28,670 nt of DNA from Stenotrophomonas maltophilia. Its GTDB lineage: Bacteria; Pseudomonadota; Gammaproteobacteria; Xanthomonadales; Xanthomonadaceae. Under the pieces are notes generated by a model. The model was not told the DNA's origin. It did not search any database and saw nothing but the letters and a program-made list of their open reading frames with translations. Both the position numbers and the translations under genes were made by a program. The stretch is taken from NCBI GenBank assembly GCA_002435595.1, contig DJBL01000065.1:1-28670 (forward strand), written 5' to 3'. Positions 1-6,980 of the stretch are shown one piece after another. Within the stretch, counting starts at the first letter, position 1; every line of letters starts with the position of its first letter.

Positions 1-51
1 GCGCTACGAGCGCAGGTGGATTGCACCCGGGGTGCGCGGGTCGTCGGGGTT

Positions 52-375
52 TCAACGGGCCTGGTGCATCCACCAGCAATCAATGGCGTCGAGCACGATG
101 TGGATCATCAGCCCGATCCCGAACAGGCGCGTCTTCTTCGGTACGCACAGCCCCGCATACACCGCGATCGCGGGCGCGGTGTGCAGCGGGTGGAAGCCGA
201 TGCTGCAGCGGTTGGGGGCGTAGATCGGATCGGCCAGCAGGTGGTCCAGGTCGATGATCCAGCCGAGCAGCAACAGCGCCCACGCCGACAGGAAACGCTT
301 GCGCCAGAACATCCACGCCAGCAACGCGGGCACGGCCGCGTGCAGGACCAGATGGACGATCGCCCGCGCGCTCAT
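52..375 (-). CDS. DUF6122 family small integral membrane protein
   Basis: This 107-residue protein is mostly hydrophobic. It has three or four likely membrane segments (about residues 5-20, 28-45, 65-78 and 85-100), with conserved polar residues inside them. These include the D-x-D-H run at about 42-45, a G-F-H-P-L-H-T stretch near 60 and an H-x-x-x-D pattern near 92. The layout matches my memory of the uncharacterised DUF6122 family, whose function is unknown. The His and Asp residues at membrane faces could bind a metal, but that is inference. It lies 91 bp downstream of speA on the same strand with a strong hairpin between them, so co-transcription is uncertain. No clear Shine-Dalgarno sequence precedes the ATG. 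Confidence 0.75.
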   Translation of the reverse strand: MSARAIVHLVLHAAVPALLAWMFWRKRFLSAWALLLLGWIIDLDHLLADPIYAPNRCSIGFHPLHTAPAIAVYAGLCVPKKTRLFGIGLMIHIVLDAIDCWWMHQAR

Positions 376-429
376 GCCGGGGCGTGCCGCGGCATGCGCG
401 GCATCGCAGGCCAGGTCCCGGCAGGCAAC

Positions 430-454
430 GTGTGGCGACCGAACGTCGCCACAC
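430..454 (-). terminator. Perfect hairpin downstream of speA
   Basis: Two 10-base arms (GTGTGGCGAC and GTCGCCACAC) pair perfectly around a 5-base loop, starting 12 bases past the speA stop. There is no long U-run after it on the minus strand, so it may act as a mRNA 3'-end stabiliser or attenuator rather than a classical terminator. Confidence 0.45.
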
Positions 455-466
455 CCCGCCGCTGCA

Positions 467-2356
467 TCACGCCAGCGGCTCGTCGGACAGGTAGGTGTAC
501 CCGGTCAGGCCCGCTTCCAGCGCGTCGGACAGTTCCTGCGCGCGTTCCGGGCTGAGATCGGCCGCCGCCACGCGTGCGGCGTAGCTGGCGCGCAGGTCGG
601 CCAGGCTGTAGCCCACGTAATCGAGCATCACATCGGTGGTGTCGCCGCGACGCTGCTGGGTGATGGCGTAACCATCGGCATCGGCCAGCACTTCCACCGC
701 GTCGGTATCGCCGAACAGGTTGTGGATGTCGCCGAGGATTTCCTGGTACGCCCCCACCATGAAGAAGCCGATCCGATAGCTCTCGCCGGACTTCAGCGCA
801 TGCAGCGGCAACGAGCTGTCCAGGCTTTCGTTCTCGACGTAGGTCTTGACCATGCCATCCGAATCGCAGGTCATGTCGGCGATGATGCCGCGGCGCTGCG
901 GCTGCTCGTCCAGGCGCTCGATCGGCAAGATCGGGAACACCTGGTCGATCGCCCACGCATCGGGAATCGACTCAAACACGCTGAAGTTGACGAAATACTT
1001 GTCCACCAGGCGCTCGTTCAGCTCGTCCAGGGCCGGGCGATGGCTCTTTTCGTCGTAGCTCAGGCGCGCACGCACCGCGTGGGCGATGGCGTAGAACAGG
1101 TCGTCGATACGCGCCCGCTGCGGCAGGTCGATCTGGCCCAGCGCGTAGCTGGACAGGCCCTCGGCATGGAAGTGCTGCGCTTCCTGGAACAGCTCCACCG
1201 CCGGGCGCACGTCCAGTTCGTCGTGGATCTCGCGCAGGTGGCGGATCGCCGCCGGCTCGTCGTCGTGCTGGTCCGGGACGCGGCCTTCCTGCGCCTCTTC
1301 CACCTCGGAAACGTTGGCGATCAGCACCGCGTGGTGCGCGGTCATCGCCCGGCCGCATTCGGTGACGATGCGCGGCGGGGTCAGGCCATGCTCTTCGCAG
1401 GCGTTGGCCAGCGGCTGCACGATGTTGCTGGCGTAGGAGTTCAGGCCGTAGTTGATCGAGCAGAAGCTGCGCGAACGGGTGCCTTCATAATCCACGCCCA
1501 GCCCGCCGCCCACGTCCACGTGGGTGATCTTCGCGCCCAGGCGCGAGAGTTCCACGAAGTAACGGGTGGCCTCGCGCATGCCGTTGGCGATGTCGCGCAC
1601 GTTGGAAATCTGCGAGCCCATGTGGAAATGCAGCAGGCTCAGGCAGTCGGCATATTCGGTATCACGCAGCGACTTCCACAGGTCCAGCAGCTGGCGCGGG
1701 GACAGACCGAACTTGGCCTTGTCGCCACCGCTGTTCTGCCACTTGCCCGCGCCCAGCGAGGCCAGGCGCATGCGCACGCCCAGGCCCGGCTTGACGTCCA
1801 GTGCCTTGGATTCTTCCAGCACCAGCTTCAGCTCGGAGGGCTTCTCGATGACGATGAAGGTCTGCAGGCCCAGCTTGCGGCCGATCAGGGCCAGGCGGAT
1901 GTACTCGCGGTCCTTGTAGCCGTTGCAGACGATCAGCCCGCCCGGGCGCGACAGCGCCAGCACAGCCATCAGCTCGGGCTTGCTGCCCGCTTCCAGGCCG
2001 AAGCCCTCGCCGTGGTGGCTGGCCAGGGTGCCGGCCACGCCGCGGTGCTGGTTGACCTTGATCGGGTACACGGCGGTGTAGCCGCCCGGGTAGTCCCAAT
2101 CGGCCTGGGCCTGGGCGAAGGCGGCCTGCAGCTTGCCCAGCCGCTGGCCCAGGATGTCCGGGAAGCGCACCAGCAGCGGCAGCTTGGCGCCGGCCTCGCG
2201 GGCGGCATCGACGATGGTCGGCAAGGACACCACCGGGCCGTCCTGGCCTGTCGGTCTCACCACCATGTGCCCCGCCTGATCCACGTCGAAGTAACCATCC
2301 GCCCAATGCGGAATCGAGTAGGTCTTGCGGGCTTGGTCGAGGGACCAATCGGTCAT
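467..2356 (-). CDS. speA: Biosynthetic arginine decarboxylase SpeA
   Basis: The product converts arginine to agmatine and CO2, the first step of the agmatine route to putrescine, and uses pyridoxal phosphate. It belongs to the fold III (alanine racemase-like) decarboxylases. Visible signatures are the PLP-lysine segment YPIKVNQ (Lys at about residue 100), HFHMGSQ, the phosphate-binding GGGLGVDYEGT, ECGRAMTAHH, and the C-terminal TCDSDG segment that carries the substrate-site Cys. At 629 residues it has the family's usual length. An open frame extends 23 codons upstream, but the ATG at 2356 begins MTDWSLDQARKTY, the normal N-terminus. It is divergent from speE with about 190 bp between the start codons, so the two polyamine genes share a control region. 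The biosynthetic rather than degradative type is inferred from length and motifs. Confidence 0.96.
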   Translation of the reverse strand: MTDWSLDQARKTYSIPHWADGYFDVDQAGHMVVRPTGQDGPVVSLPTIVDAAREAGAKLPLLVRFPDILGQRLGKLQAAFAQAQADWDYPGGYTAVYPIKVNQHRGVAGTLASHHGEGFGLEAGSKPELMAVLALSRPGGLIVCNGYKDREYIRLALIGRKLGLQTFIVIEKPSELKLVLEESKALDVKPGLGVRMRLASLGAGKWQNSGGDKAKFGLSPRQLLDLWKSLRDTEYADCLSLLHFHMGSQISNVRDIANGMREATRYFVELSRLGAKITHVDVGGGLGVDYEGTRSRSFCSINYGLNSYASNIVQPLANACEEHGLTPPRIVTECGRAMTAHHAVLIANVSEVEEAQEGRVPDQHDDEPAAIRHLREIHDELDVRPAVELFQEAQHFHAEGLSSYALGQIDLPQRARIDDLFYAIAHAVRARLSYDEKSHRPALDELNERLVDKYFVNFSVFESIPDAWAIDQVFPILPIERLDEQPQRRGIIADMTCDSDGMVKTYVENESLDSSLPLHALKSGESYRIGFFMVGAYQEILGDIHNLFGDTDAVEVLADADGYAITQQRRGDTTDVMLDYVGYSLADLRASYAARVAAADLSPERAQELSDALEAGLTGYTYLSDEPLA

Positions 2357-2387
2357 TTCAGTGGGCCTGGTTGGTAAAAAAGGGGGT

Positions 2388-2427
2388 GCATGATAACGCC
2401 TATATGGCGACAGCTCCGTTATCATGC
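2388..2427. promoter_or_regulatory. 11-bp perfect inverted repeat in the speA/speE control region
   Basis: GCATGATAACG (2388-2398) and CGTTATCATGC (2417-2427) are perfect inverted copies around an 18-base spacer. Read outward, each arm contains TATCAT, which resembles a sigma-70 -10 box. The start of speA would lie about 30 bases from its box and that of speE about 120 bases from its own. The dyad could be two mirrored promoters, a repressor operator, or both. No -35 box of good quality was seen on either strand. Confidence 0.5.
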
Positions 2428-2546
2428 GCGCCCGCGCCCGTGGTCAGGCCTCAAACCTGAACGGGCCGACCCGTCCGGATGTGGCTAGTGCCACGCGGCC
2501 CCCGCCGCCCGCCCGGCTCCAACACCCCGAACAGGACCGTTTCTCC

Positions 2547-3401
2547 ATGACTGACAACAACAACTGGTACATCGAGCACTTCGAGCGCACCGGCTCGGCC
2601 ATCGGCTACCGCCTGAAGGGCAAGCTGGACGAAGTGCAGTCGCCGTTCCAGAAGATCGAGATCTTCGCGACCACCGACTGGGGCAACCTGATGACCATCG
2701 ATGGCGCCATCATGCTGACCAGCAAGGACAATTTCTTCTACCACGAGATGATCAGCCACCCGGTGCTGTTCACCCATGCCGCGCCCAAGCGCGTGGTGAT
2801 CATCGGCGGTGGCGACTGCGGCACCCTGCGCGAAGTGCTCAAGCACCCGGGCGTGGAGAGCGTGACCCAGTGCGACATCGACGAGCAGGTCACCGTGATG
2901 GCCCGCAAGCACTTCCCGGAACTGTGCGATTCCAACGATGACCCGCGCGCCGAGCTGATGTTCGACGACGGCGTGGCCTACATGGCCAACTGCCCGGCCG
3001 GCAGCGTGGACGTGGTGATCGTGGATTCCACCGACCCGGTCGGCCCGGGCGAAGGCCTGTTCAACAAGGCCTTCTACGAGAGCTGCTTCAAGGCGCTCAA
3101 GGACGACGGCATCCTGGTGCAGCAGTCCGAGTCGCCGCTGATGCAGCTGGACCTGATCAACGAAATGCGCACCGAGATGGGCAAGGCCGGCTTCGGTTCG
3201 TTCAAGACCCTGCCGTTCCCGCAGCCGTGCTACCCGACCGGCTGGTGGAGCGTGACCCTGGCGCGCAAGGGCGAGAGCAGCTTCGACTTCCGCCAGGCCG
3301 ACTCGGCGGCCAAGTCGTTCGACACGCTGTACTACACCGCCGCGCTGCACACCGGCGTGCTGGTGACCCCGCCGTTCGTGGCTTCTGCCCTGGAGGGCTG
3401 A
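2547..3401 (+). CDS. speE: Spermidine synthase SpeE
   Basis: This aminopropyltransferase makes spermidine from putrescine and decarboxylated S-adenosylmethionine in the cytoplasm. At 284 residues it is the usual bacterial length. Signatures visible are the Rossmann nucleotide loop VVIIGGGDCG (about residues 83-92, usually GGGDGG), the acidic CDIDE (109-113), the catalytic-Asp motif VDSTDPVGPGEGLF (Asp about 160) and the C-terminal PCYPTGWWS. The open frame extends upstream to 2424, but the ATG at 2547 begins MTDNNNWYIEHF, the conserved N-terminus. A weak AGGA lies 10 bases upstream. It pairs functionally with divergent speA. A decarboxylase supplying the aminopropyl donor and an agmatine-to-putrescine step must be encoded elsewhere. 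The Cys in GGGDCG is a mild variation and is not expected to abolish function. Confidence 0.96.
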   Translation: MTDNNNWYIEHFERTGSAIGYRLKGKLDEVQSPFQKIEIFATTDWGNLMTIDGAIMLTSKDNFFYHEMISHPVLFTHAAPKRVVIIGGGDCGTLREVLKHPGVESVTQCDIDEQVTVMARKHFPELCDSNDDPRAELMFDDGVAYMANCPAGSVDVVIVDSTDPVGPGEGLFNKAFYESCFKALKDDGILVQQSESPLMQLDLINEMRTEMGKAGFGSFKTLPFPQPCYPTGWWSVTLARKGESSFDFRQADSAAKSFDTLYYTAALHTGVLVTPPFVASALEG

Positions 3402-3433
3402 AGCGCCGAGCGCTGGAGCCGATTGTTGCCGCG

Positions 3434-3459
3434 GCCAGCCGACCAACGGTCGGCTCTAC
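3434..3459 (-). repeat. GTAG-type REP (SMAG-like) hairpin, copy 1
   Basis: On the minus strand the element opens with GTAG followed by arms AGCCGACC and GGTCGGCT around a 3-base loop. This is the layout described for SMAG repeats of Stenotrophomonas. It sits just downstream of speE, in opposite orientation to the next copy. Confidence 0.75.
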
Positions 3460-3508
3460 CGGTTGGCTTCGGGCCCCGCGTTGATCGTTGGGGGCCGGCG
3501 TTGAAGAG

Positions 3509-3533
3509 GTAGGCACCGACCATTGGTCGGTGC
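3509..3533 (+). repeat. GTAG-type REP (SMAG-like) hairpin, copy 2
   Basis: GTAG is followed by arms GCACCGACC and GGTCGGTGC around the loop ATT. It is inverted relative to copy 1, and the two share the core CGACC/GGTCG, forming a paired REP arrangement. Confidence 0.75.
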
Positions 3534-3563
3534 GCCCTGAAACCGCGATGCAGGCGGACAAAC

Positions 3564-3597
3564 AAAAAACCCGCGCTGGCAACAGCGCGGGTTTTTT
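3564..3597. terminator. Strong bidirectional intrinsic terminator between speE and lpxO
   Basis: A perfect 15-bp stem (AAAAAACCCGCGCTG against CAGCGCGGGTTTTTT) closes on a GCAA tetraloop. A-runs and T-runs at either side make it work on both strands, which suits its place between two convergent genes. Confidence 0.93.
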
Positions 3598-3606
3598 GCG
3601 TTTCCG

Positions 3607-3629
3607 GTAGTGCCGGCCGCTGGCCGGCA
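3607..3629 (+). repeat. GTAG-type REP (SMAG-like) hairpin, copy 3
   Basis: GTAG is followed by arms TGCCGGCC and GGCCGGCA around the loop GCT. This is a second sequence subtype of the same element, ending about 20 bases from the lpxO stop codon. Confidence 0.72.
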
Positions 3630-3648
3630 ACCCCATGAACCCAAGGCC

Positions 3649-4554
3649 TCAGATCGCCCAGATGCCGGCGATCACCGCCACCACCAGGCCCCACTTGATC
3701 AGCTGGTAGGCGACCACGCTGCGCTCGCGCAGTGCCTTGGCCTTCAGGCGCACCTTGTAGACGCTGCCGAAGGCCTTGTTGACGCCACCGGTGGGGTCGC
3801 CCGGCAGGTTCGGCGAGGCGCCACCGGCCAGCAGCGTGGAGGCCACCGCGCGGTTGAACAGCCCCGGCAGGCCGAAGCGCAGCGGGCGGGCGATGTCGCA
3901 GAACAGGATCACCCGGTCATCGGGCGTCTCGTTGTGCGCATGGTGGATGTAGGTCTCGTCGAACATCATCCACTCGCCATCGCGCCAGCTCTTCTTCACG
4001 CCGTCCACGACGATGTAGCAGCCATCGTCGTTGGGCGTGGTCAGGCCCAGGTGCAGGCGCAGCGAGCCGGCGAACGGATCGCGATGCGGACGCAGCTCGC
4101 TGCCCGAGGGCAACTGGGCGAACATCGCCGCGCGCACGTCCGGCAGCGATTCCAGCAGCGCGGTGGTCTTCGGGCACAGTGCCTTGGCCGACGGGTGCGA
4201 GGGGCCGTACCACTTCAGGTAGAAGCGCTTCCAGCCACGGCGGAAGAACGAATTGAAGCCGGCGTCGTTGAACGTGCTGGAGGCGGCGATCTTGTCCGCA
4301 TCGCGCAGTGCCAGCGCTTCGTCGCGGATCATCTGCCAGTTCTGGCGCAGCGGCTCCAGCTGCGGGAACTCCTTGCCCGGGTCCAGGAACGGCGTGGTCG
4401 GCACCTTCGAGAACGCGTACATGATCACGTTGATCGGGGCCATGAAGCTGGAGTGGTCCAGAAGCTGGCGCGACCAGCGCGCGCGCACCTTGCCGCGGTA
4501 ATGGATGTACAGCACGCAGGCGACGAACAGCACTGCCAGCACGATCTTGATCAT
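3649..4554 (-). CDS. lpxO: LpxO-type Fe(II)/2-oxoglutarate lipid A hydroxylase
   Basis: This 301-residue protein belongs to the aspartyl/asparaginyl beta-hydroxylase superfamily. In LpxO members the enzyme 2-hydroxylates a secondary acyl chain of lipid A at the inner membrane. It has an N-terminal membrane helix (about residues 3-17), a short C-terminal hydrophobic helix (about 284-299) and a central double-stranded beta-helix domain. The iron ligands are visible as H157-x-D159 in RPHRDPF and a distal His in YIHHAHNE (about 204-205). The 2-oxoglutarate Arg is probably in PDDRVILF. Length and both terminal helices match LpxO better than soluble Asp hydroxylases. A GGAGGA ribosome site precedes the ATG. 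It is convergent with speE and divergent from the kinase-like gene. The exact acyl substrate cannot be read from sequence. Confidence 0.85.
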   Translation of the reverse strand: MIKIVLAVLFVACVLYIHYRGKVRARWSRQLLDHSSFMAPINVIMYAFSKVPTTPFLDPGKEFPQLEPLRQNWQMIRDEALALRDADKIAASSTFNDAGFNSFFRRGWKRFYLKWYGPSHPSAKALCPKTTALLESLPDVRAAMFAQLPSGSELRPHRDPFAGSLRLHLGLTTPNDDGCYIVVDGVKKSWRDGEWMMFDETYIHHAHNETPDDRVILFCDIARPLRFGLPGLFNRAVASTLLAGGASPNLPGDPTGGVNKAFGSVYKVRLKAKALRERSVVAYQLIKWGLVVAVIAGIWAI

Positions 4555-4970
4555 CAGTCTTCCTCCGGCATGGCCGGACCCGAAAATGGTGGGGGTGATG
4601 CGCGGCGGAAGCCGGCACCGGTACGGCGGCAGGGGGCGGGGACGTGCCGGGGAGGGGCGGCCGCCAATGTCGCAATCAACGGCGTATGGTCGGCAGCGGG
4701 TGCGCCGGGGTCAAGCGGCGGGCCGGTCATGTTCAGCCGCCTGCCGTCTCCGGGCGTGGCCTCCAGGACGCTCGCCGAGCGGTCCCGGCCCGGTGGTGGC
4801 GGACCCACCGCTGGCCTGCACCGACCGCACGCACACAGGCTGCGCGGGCAAGCGGCTGATTTTCAACGAAATACCCACGAGTGAGACGGGATTGTCCGAT
4901 TCGACATGACGAACTGTTCCACGTCCGGCTACGACATTTCTCCGACAAGCGCTGGATTGGTGTACCGGCG
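4555..4970. other. Intergenic stretch without a supported gene
   Basis: This GC-rich stretch is the 5' region of lpxO. An 84-codon frame on the minus strand (4554-4808) overlaps the lpxO start as TGATG, but its Pro/Ala/Arg composition is that of a chance open frame, and it was not called. From about 4900 the DNA becomes AT-richer towards the dyad at 4971. Confidence 0.6.
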
Positions 4971-4999
4971 AGTACTAAAATTAACGAAATCTTAGTACT
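4971..4999. promoter_or_regulatory. AT-rich perfect dyad, probable operator
   Basis: AGTACTAA (4971-4978) and TTAGTACT (4992-4999) are perfect inverted copies around a 13-base A/T-rich spacer. They lie 66 bases upstream of the kinase-like start codon, in otherwise GC-rich DNA. Size and symmetry fit a dimeric repressor or activator site; the protein is not identifiable from this window. Confidence 0.5.
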
Positions 5000-5064
5000 T
5001 GCCCCTATCAGCAGCACCGGTACGCCTGACGCTTTGCGCCGACCGCCGGGTCGCACAGACCCCT

Positions 5065-5718
5065 ATGAACACAATCGTTGCTTCGTGTGTCGATGACACC
5101 GCCCCCGCCGAGCTGCTCAAGCGCGGCGAACGCCTCCTCGAACCTGACGTCTACCGCACCTGCCTCAATGGCCAGCCTGCGGTGGTCAAGGACTACACCC
5201 GCTACCGCGGCACCCCGCTCTCGCCGATCGCGCGCCTGCTGGTGCGGCGTGAGGCGCGCATCCTGCAGCGCCTGAGCGGCTGGAAGCACGCCCCCGCCCT
5301 GCTCGGCACCATTGGTGGCCTGGCCCTGGGCATGGAGTTCATCCCCGGGCAGACCCTGAGCGCGGCCCAGTCGGTGGGCGTGGACGTGTTCGAGCAGCTG
5401 CAATACGCGCTGACCCGCCTGCACGCGGCCGGCATCACCCACAACGACCTGCACGGCACCAATGTGATGGTCAGCGGCGGGGTACCGGTGCTGGTGGACT
5501 TCACCTCGGCCTGGCGCAGCCCGCGCTGGCTGCCGGTGCACCCGGTCTCGCGCCAGTTGCGCCGCAGCGACATGAAGAACCTGCTCAAGATGCGCCAGCG
5601 CCTGACCGGCGAACGCCCCAGTGCCTCCGAAGCTGCCCAGGTGGCCGACCCTCGCTGGGTGGCCGCCATTCGCGTGGGCTGGAAGCGCTTCTACCGCTGG
5701 TTCAAGGGCCACGCCTGA
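5065..5718 (+). CDS. Small kinase-like protein (RIO/InaA-type lipopolysaccharide-kinase fold)
   Basis: This 217-residue protein carries a shortened protein-kinase-like fold. Visible landmarks are AVVKDY (ATP-binding Lys, about 40), the RREARILQRL helix with its partner Glu (about 67), the catalytic loop HNDLHGTNVMV (about 128-138, corresponding to HxDLxxxN) and VDFTSAW (about 146, replacing DFG). The compact form and HNDLHGxN loop resemble small RIO1-like and Kdo/heptose kinases (WaaP/InaA). Both a lipopolysaccharide phosphotransferase and a protein kinase are possible. It follows a candidate operator and lies divergent from lpxO, which would suit a role in LPS modification, but that is inference. 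The ATG at 5065 is preferred; an in-frame TTG at 4999 would sit in the dyad. It ends 19 bp from convergent glnK. Confidence 0.72.
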   Translation: MNTIVASCVDDTAPAELLKRGERLLEPDVYRTCLNGQPAVVKDYTRYRGTPLSPIARLLVRREARILQRLSGWKHAPALLGTIGGLALGMEFIPGQTLSAAQSVGVDVFEQLQYALTRLHAAGITHNDLHGTNVMVSGGVPVLVDFTSAWRSPRWLPVHPVSRQLRRSDMKNLLKMRQRLTGERPSASEAAQVADPRWVAAIRVGWKRFYRWFKGHA

Positions 5719-5737
5719 GCATGGCCGGCCGGCGCGC

Positions 5738-6076
5738 TCAGAGCGCGTCGGCGTCCAGTTCGCCGGTGCGGATGCGCACCACGCTGCCCAGGTCGTACAC
5801 GAACACCTTGCCATCGCCGATCTTGCCGGTACCGGCCGCCTTGACGATGGCCTCCACCACTTCCTCGACCTGGCCATCGGTGACGGCCACCTCGATCTTC
5901 ACCTTGGGCAGGAAGTCGACCACGTACTCCGCGCCGCGGTACAGCTCGGTATGGCCCTTCTGCCGCCCGAAGCCCTTGACCTCGGTGACCGTGATCCCGG
6001 TGACGCCGCGCTCGGCCAGCGCTTCGCGCACATCGTCGAGCTTGAACGGCTTGAGCACCGCCATGACCATCTTCAT
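5738..6076 (-). CDS. glnK: Nitrogen regulatory PII protein (GlnK/GlnB)
   Basis: This trimeric signal protein senses 2-oxoglutarate and ATP/ADP and, when uridylylated, reports nitrogen status to glutamine synthetase control and to ammonium channels. At 112 residues it is the standard PII length. It shows the full T-loop FGRQKGHTELYRGAEY with the modified Tyr at residue 51, the B-loop TGKIGDGKVFV (84-94), and the C-loop RIRTGE. An AGGAG lies 8 bases before the ATG. The usual partner amtB is not adjacent: downstream is a convergent kinase-like gene, and upstream, divergent, is ubiK. From memory, glnK, ubiK and comM are also neighbours in Pseudomonas aeruginosa, which favours GlnK, but GlnB cannot be excluded. 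Confidence 0.93.
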   Translation of the reverse strand: MKMVMAVLKPFKLDDVREALAERGVTGITVTEVKGFGRQKGHTELYRGAEYVVDFLPKVKIEVAVTDGQVEEVVEAIVKAAGTGKIGDGKVFVYDLGSVVRIRTGELDADAL

Positions 6077-6133
6077 CTGCTTGGCTCCTGTATCCCGGGG
6101 TGGAGGATAACGCCTGTCCCCCGGTGAACGCGA

Positions 6134-6150
6134 TGCACGCGGCCCGTGCC
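6134..6150. promoter_or_regulatory. NtrC-like site between glnK and ubiK
   Basis: TGCAC-N7-GTGCC matches the GCAC-N7-GTGC core of the NtrC enhancer consensus, 58 bases or more upstream of the PII start codon. I could not find a convincing sigma-54 -24/-12 box between it and the gene, so the assignment is tentative. Confidence 0.4.
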
Positions 6151-6199
6151 GGCAGCGCCCGCGCGGATTATCCTTGGCGTATACCCTGCGGAGCACAGC

Positions 6200-6460
6200 A
6201 TGATCGACCTCAACCACCTCGACGACCTGGCCCGCCGCCTGAGCGACATGGTCCCGCCGGGCCTGCGCCAATCGCGCGAAGAGCTCCAGGCCACGTTCAA
6301 GAGCGCCCTGCAGGCCGGGCTGGGCAAGCTGGACCTGGTCACCCGCGAAGAATTCGACGTACAGCGCGCGGTGCTGCTCAAGACCCGCGAGAAGCTGGAG
6401 GCGTTGGAGAAGACCGTGGCCGAGCTGGAAGCGCGCGGGAACGATACGCCGGCTGGATGA
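6200..6460 (+). CDS. ubiK: Ubiquinone biosynthesis accessory factor UbiK (BMFP family)
   Basis: UbiK is a small coiled-coil protein that works with UbiJ in the cytosolic ubiquinone-biosynthesis complex for aerobic growth. The 86-residue product starts MIDLNHLDDLARRLSDMVPPGL. It contains an amphipathic helix followed by the conserved segment in which TREEFDVQRAVLLKTREKLEALE forms the C-terminal trimerising coiled coil (about residues 49-78). Length and the EEFDVQ..VL..TREKL pattern are typical of the YqiC/BMFP family. A GGAG lies 8 bases upstream of the ATG. It is divergent from glnK. Confidence 0.92.
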   Translation: MIDLNHLDDLARRLSDMVPPGLRQSREELQATFKSALQAGLGKLDLVTREEFDVQRAVLLKTREKLEALEKTVAELEARGNDTPAG

Positions 6461-6511
6461 GCACGGCCGCCGGCGTCGGGGGCCAGTCTGCAGCTTTCGA
6501 AAAGGATGTCG

Positions 6512-6955
6512 ATGTCTGATCAAGGTTCACACATGCTGGTCATTGCCGGCGCCAGCGTCGCGGCGGTGGCCCTGGCGCTGTGCCTGATGCGCACCATCCG
6601 CACCGACCACGTGCGTGCGCGGCAGGTCTATCGCATCATTTTCGCTGCGCTGGTTGCCCTGCTCGCCCCCACCCTCATCGCGGCCGGCCACGGCGTGCTG
6701 CCGGTTCCGTTCGTGACGGTGATTCCCGTGCTGGCGTACAACCTGACCTCGCTCAGCGAGCTGGAACTGCTTGGCCTGGGCCTGCTCGGCCTGGGCACCG
6801 GCCCCGGCACGGGCCAGATCGTGGTCTTCACCCTGCCCAGCCTGGCACTCTTCGCGCTGATGCTGTTCGTGCCGTTGTCGCTGCCCCGGAGCAGACAGGC
6901 CCCGGCCGGCGCCGGAGCGTCCACGCCCACCGAATCGTCCGACGGGCAAGCGTAA
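6512..6955 (+). CDS. Hypothetical small integral membrane protein
   Basis: This 147-residue protein was not assigned to a family. It has about four hydrophobic segments (residues about 8-24, 38-58, 64-80 and 96-118). A Gly/Leu-rich linker with a GLGLLGLGTGPGTG pattern precedes the last helix, and the tail is polar and Pro/Ser/Thr-rich. An AAAGGA (6501-6506) is spaced correctly for the ATG at 6512, so the in-frame ATG at 6506 that overlaps it was not chosen. It follows ubiK by 51 bp on the same strand and may be co-transcribed, and it is convergent with the HAD phosphatase. No catalytic motif is visible. Confidence 0.72.
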   Translation: MSDQGSHMLVIAGASVAAVALALCLMRTIRTDHVRARQVYRIIFAALVALLAPTLIAAGHGVLPVPFVTVIPVLAYNLTSLSELELLGLGLLGLGTGPGTGQIVVFTLPSLALFALMLFVPLSLPRSRQAPAGAGASTPTESSDGQA

Positions 6956-6980
6956 CGCGCCACCTGCCTGTCAGCGCCGC

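Noticed and set aside
254..2377. A 707-codon open frame on the plus strand opposite speA.
   Set aside because: It is an antisense shadow of speA. High third-position GC keeps the opposite frame open, and the translation is rich in His, Gln, Arg and Val without any domain.
4554..4808. An 84-codon minus-strand frame whose stop overlaps the lpxO start.
   Set aside because: Composition is Pro/Ala/Arg-rich with no ribosome site or domain. The TGATG overlap is most likely chance.
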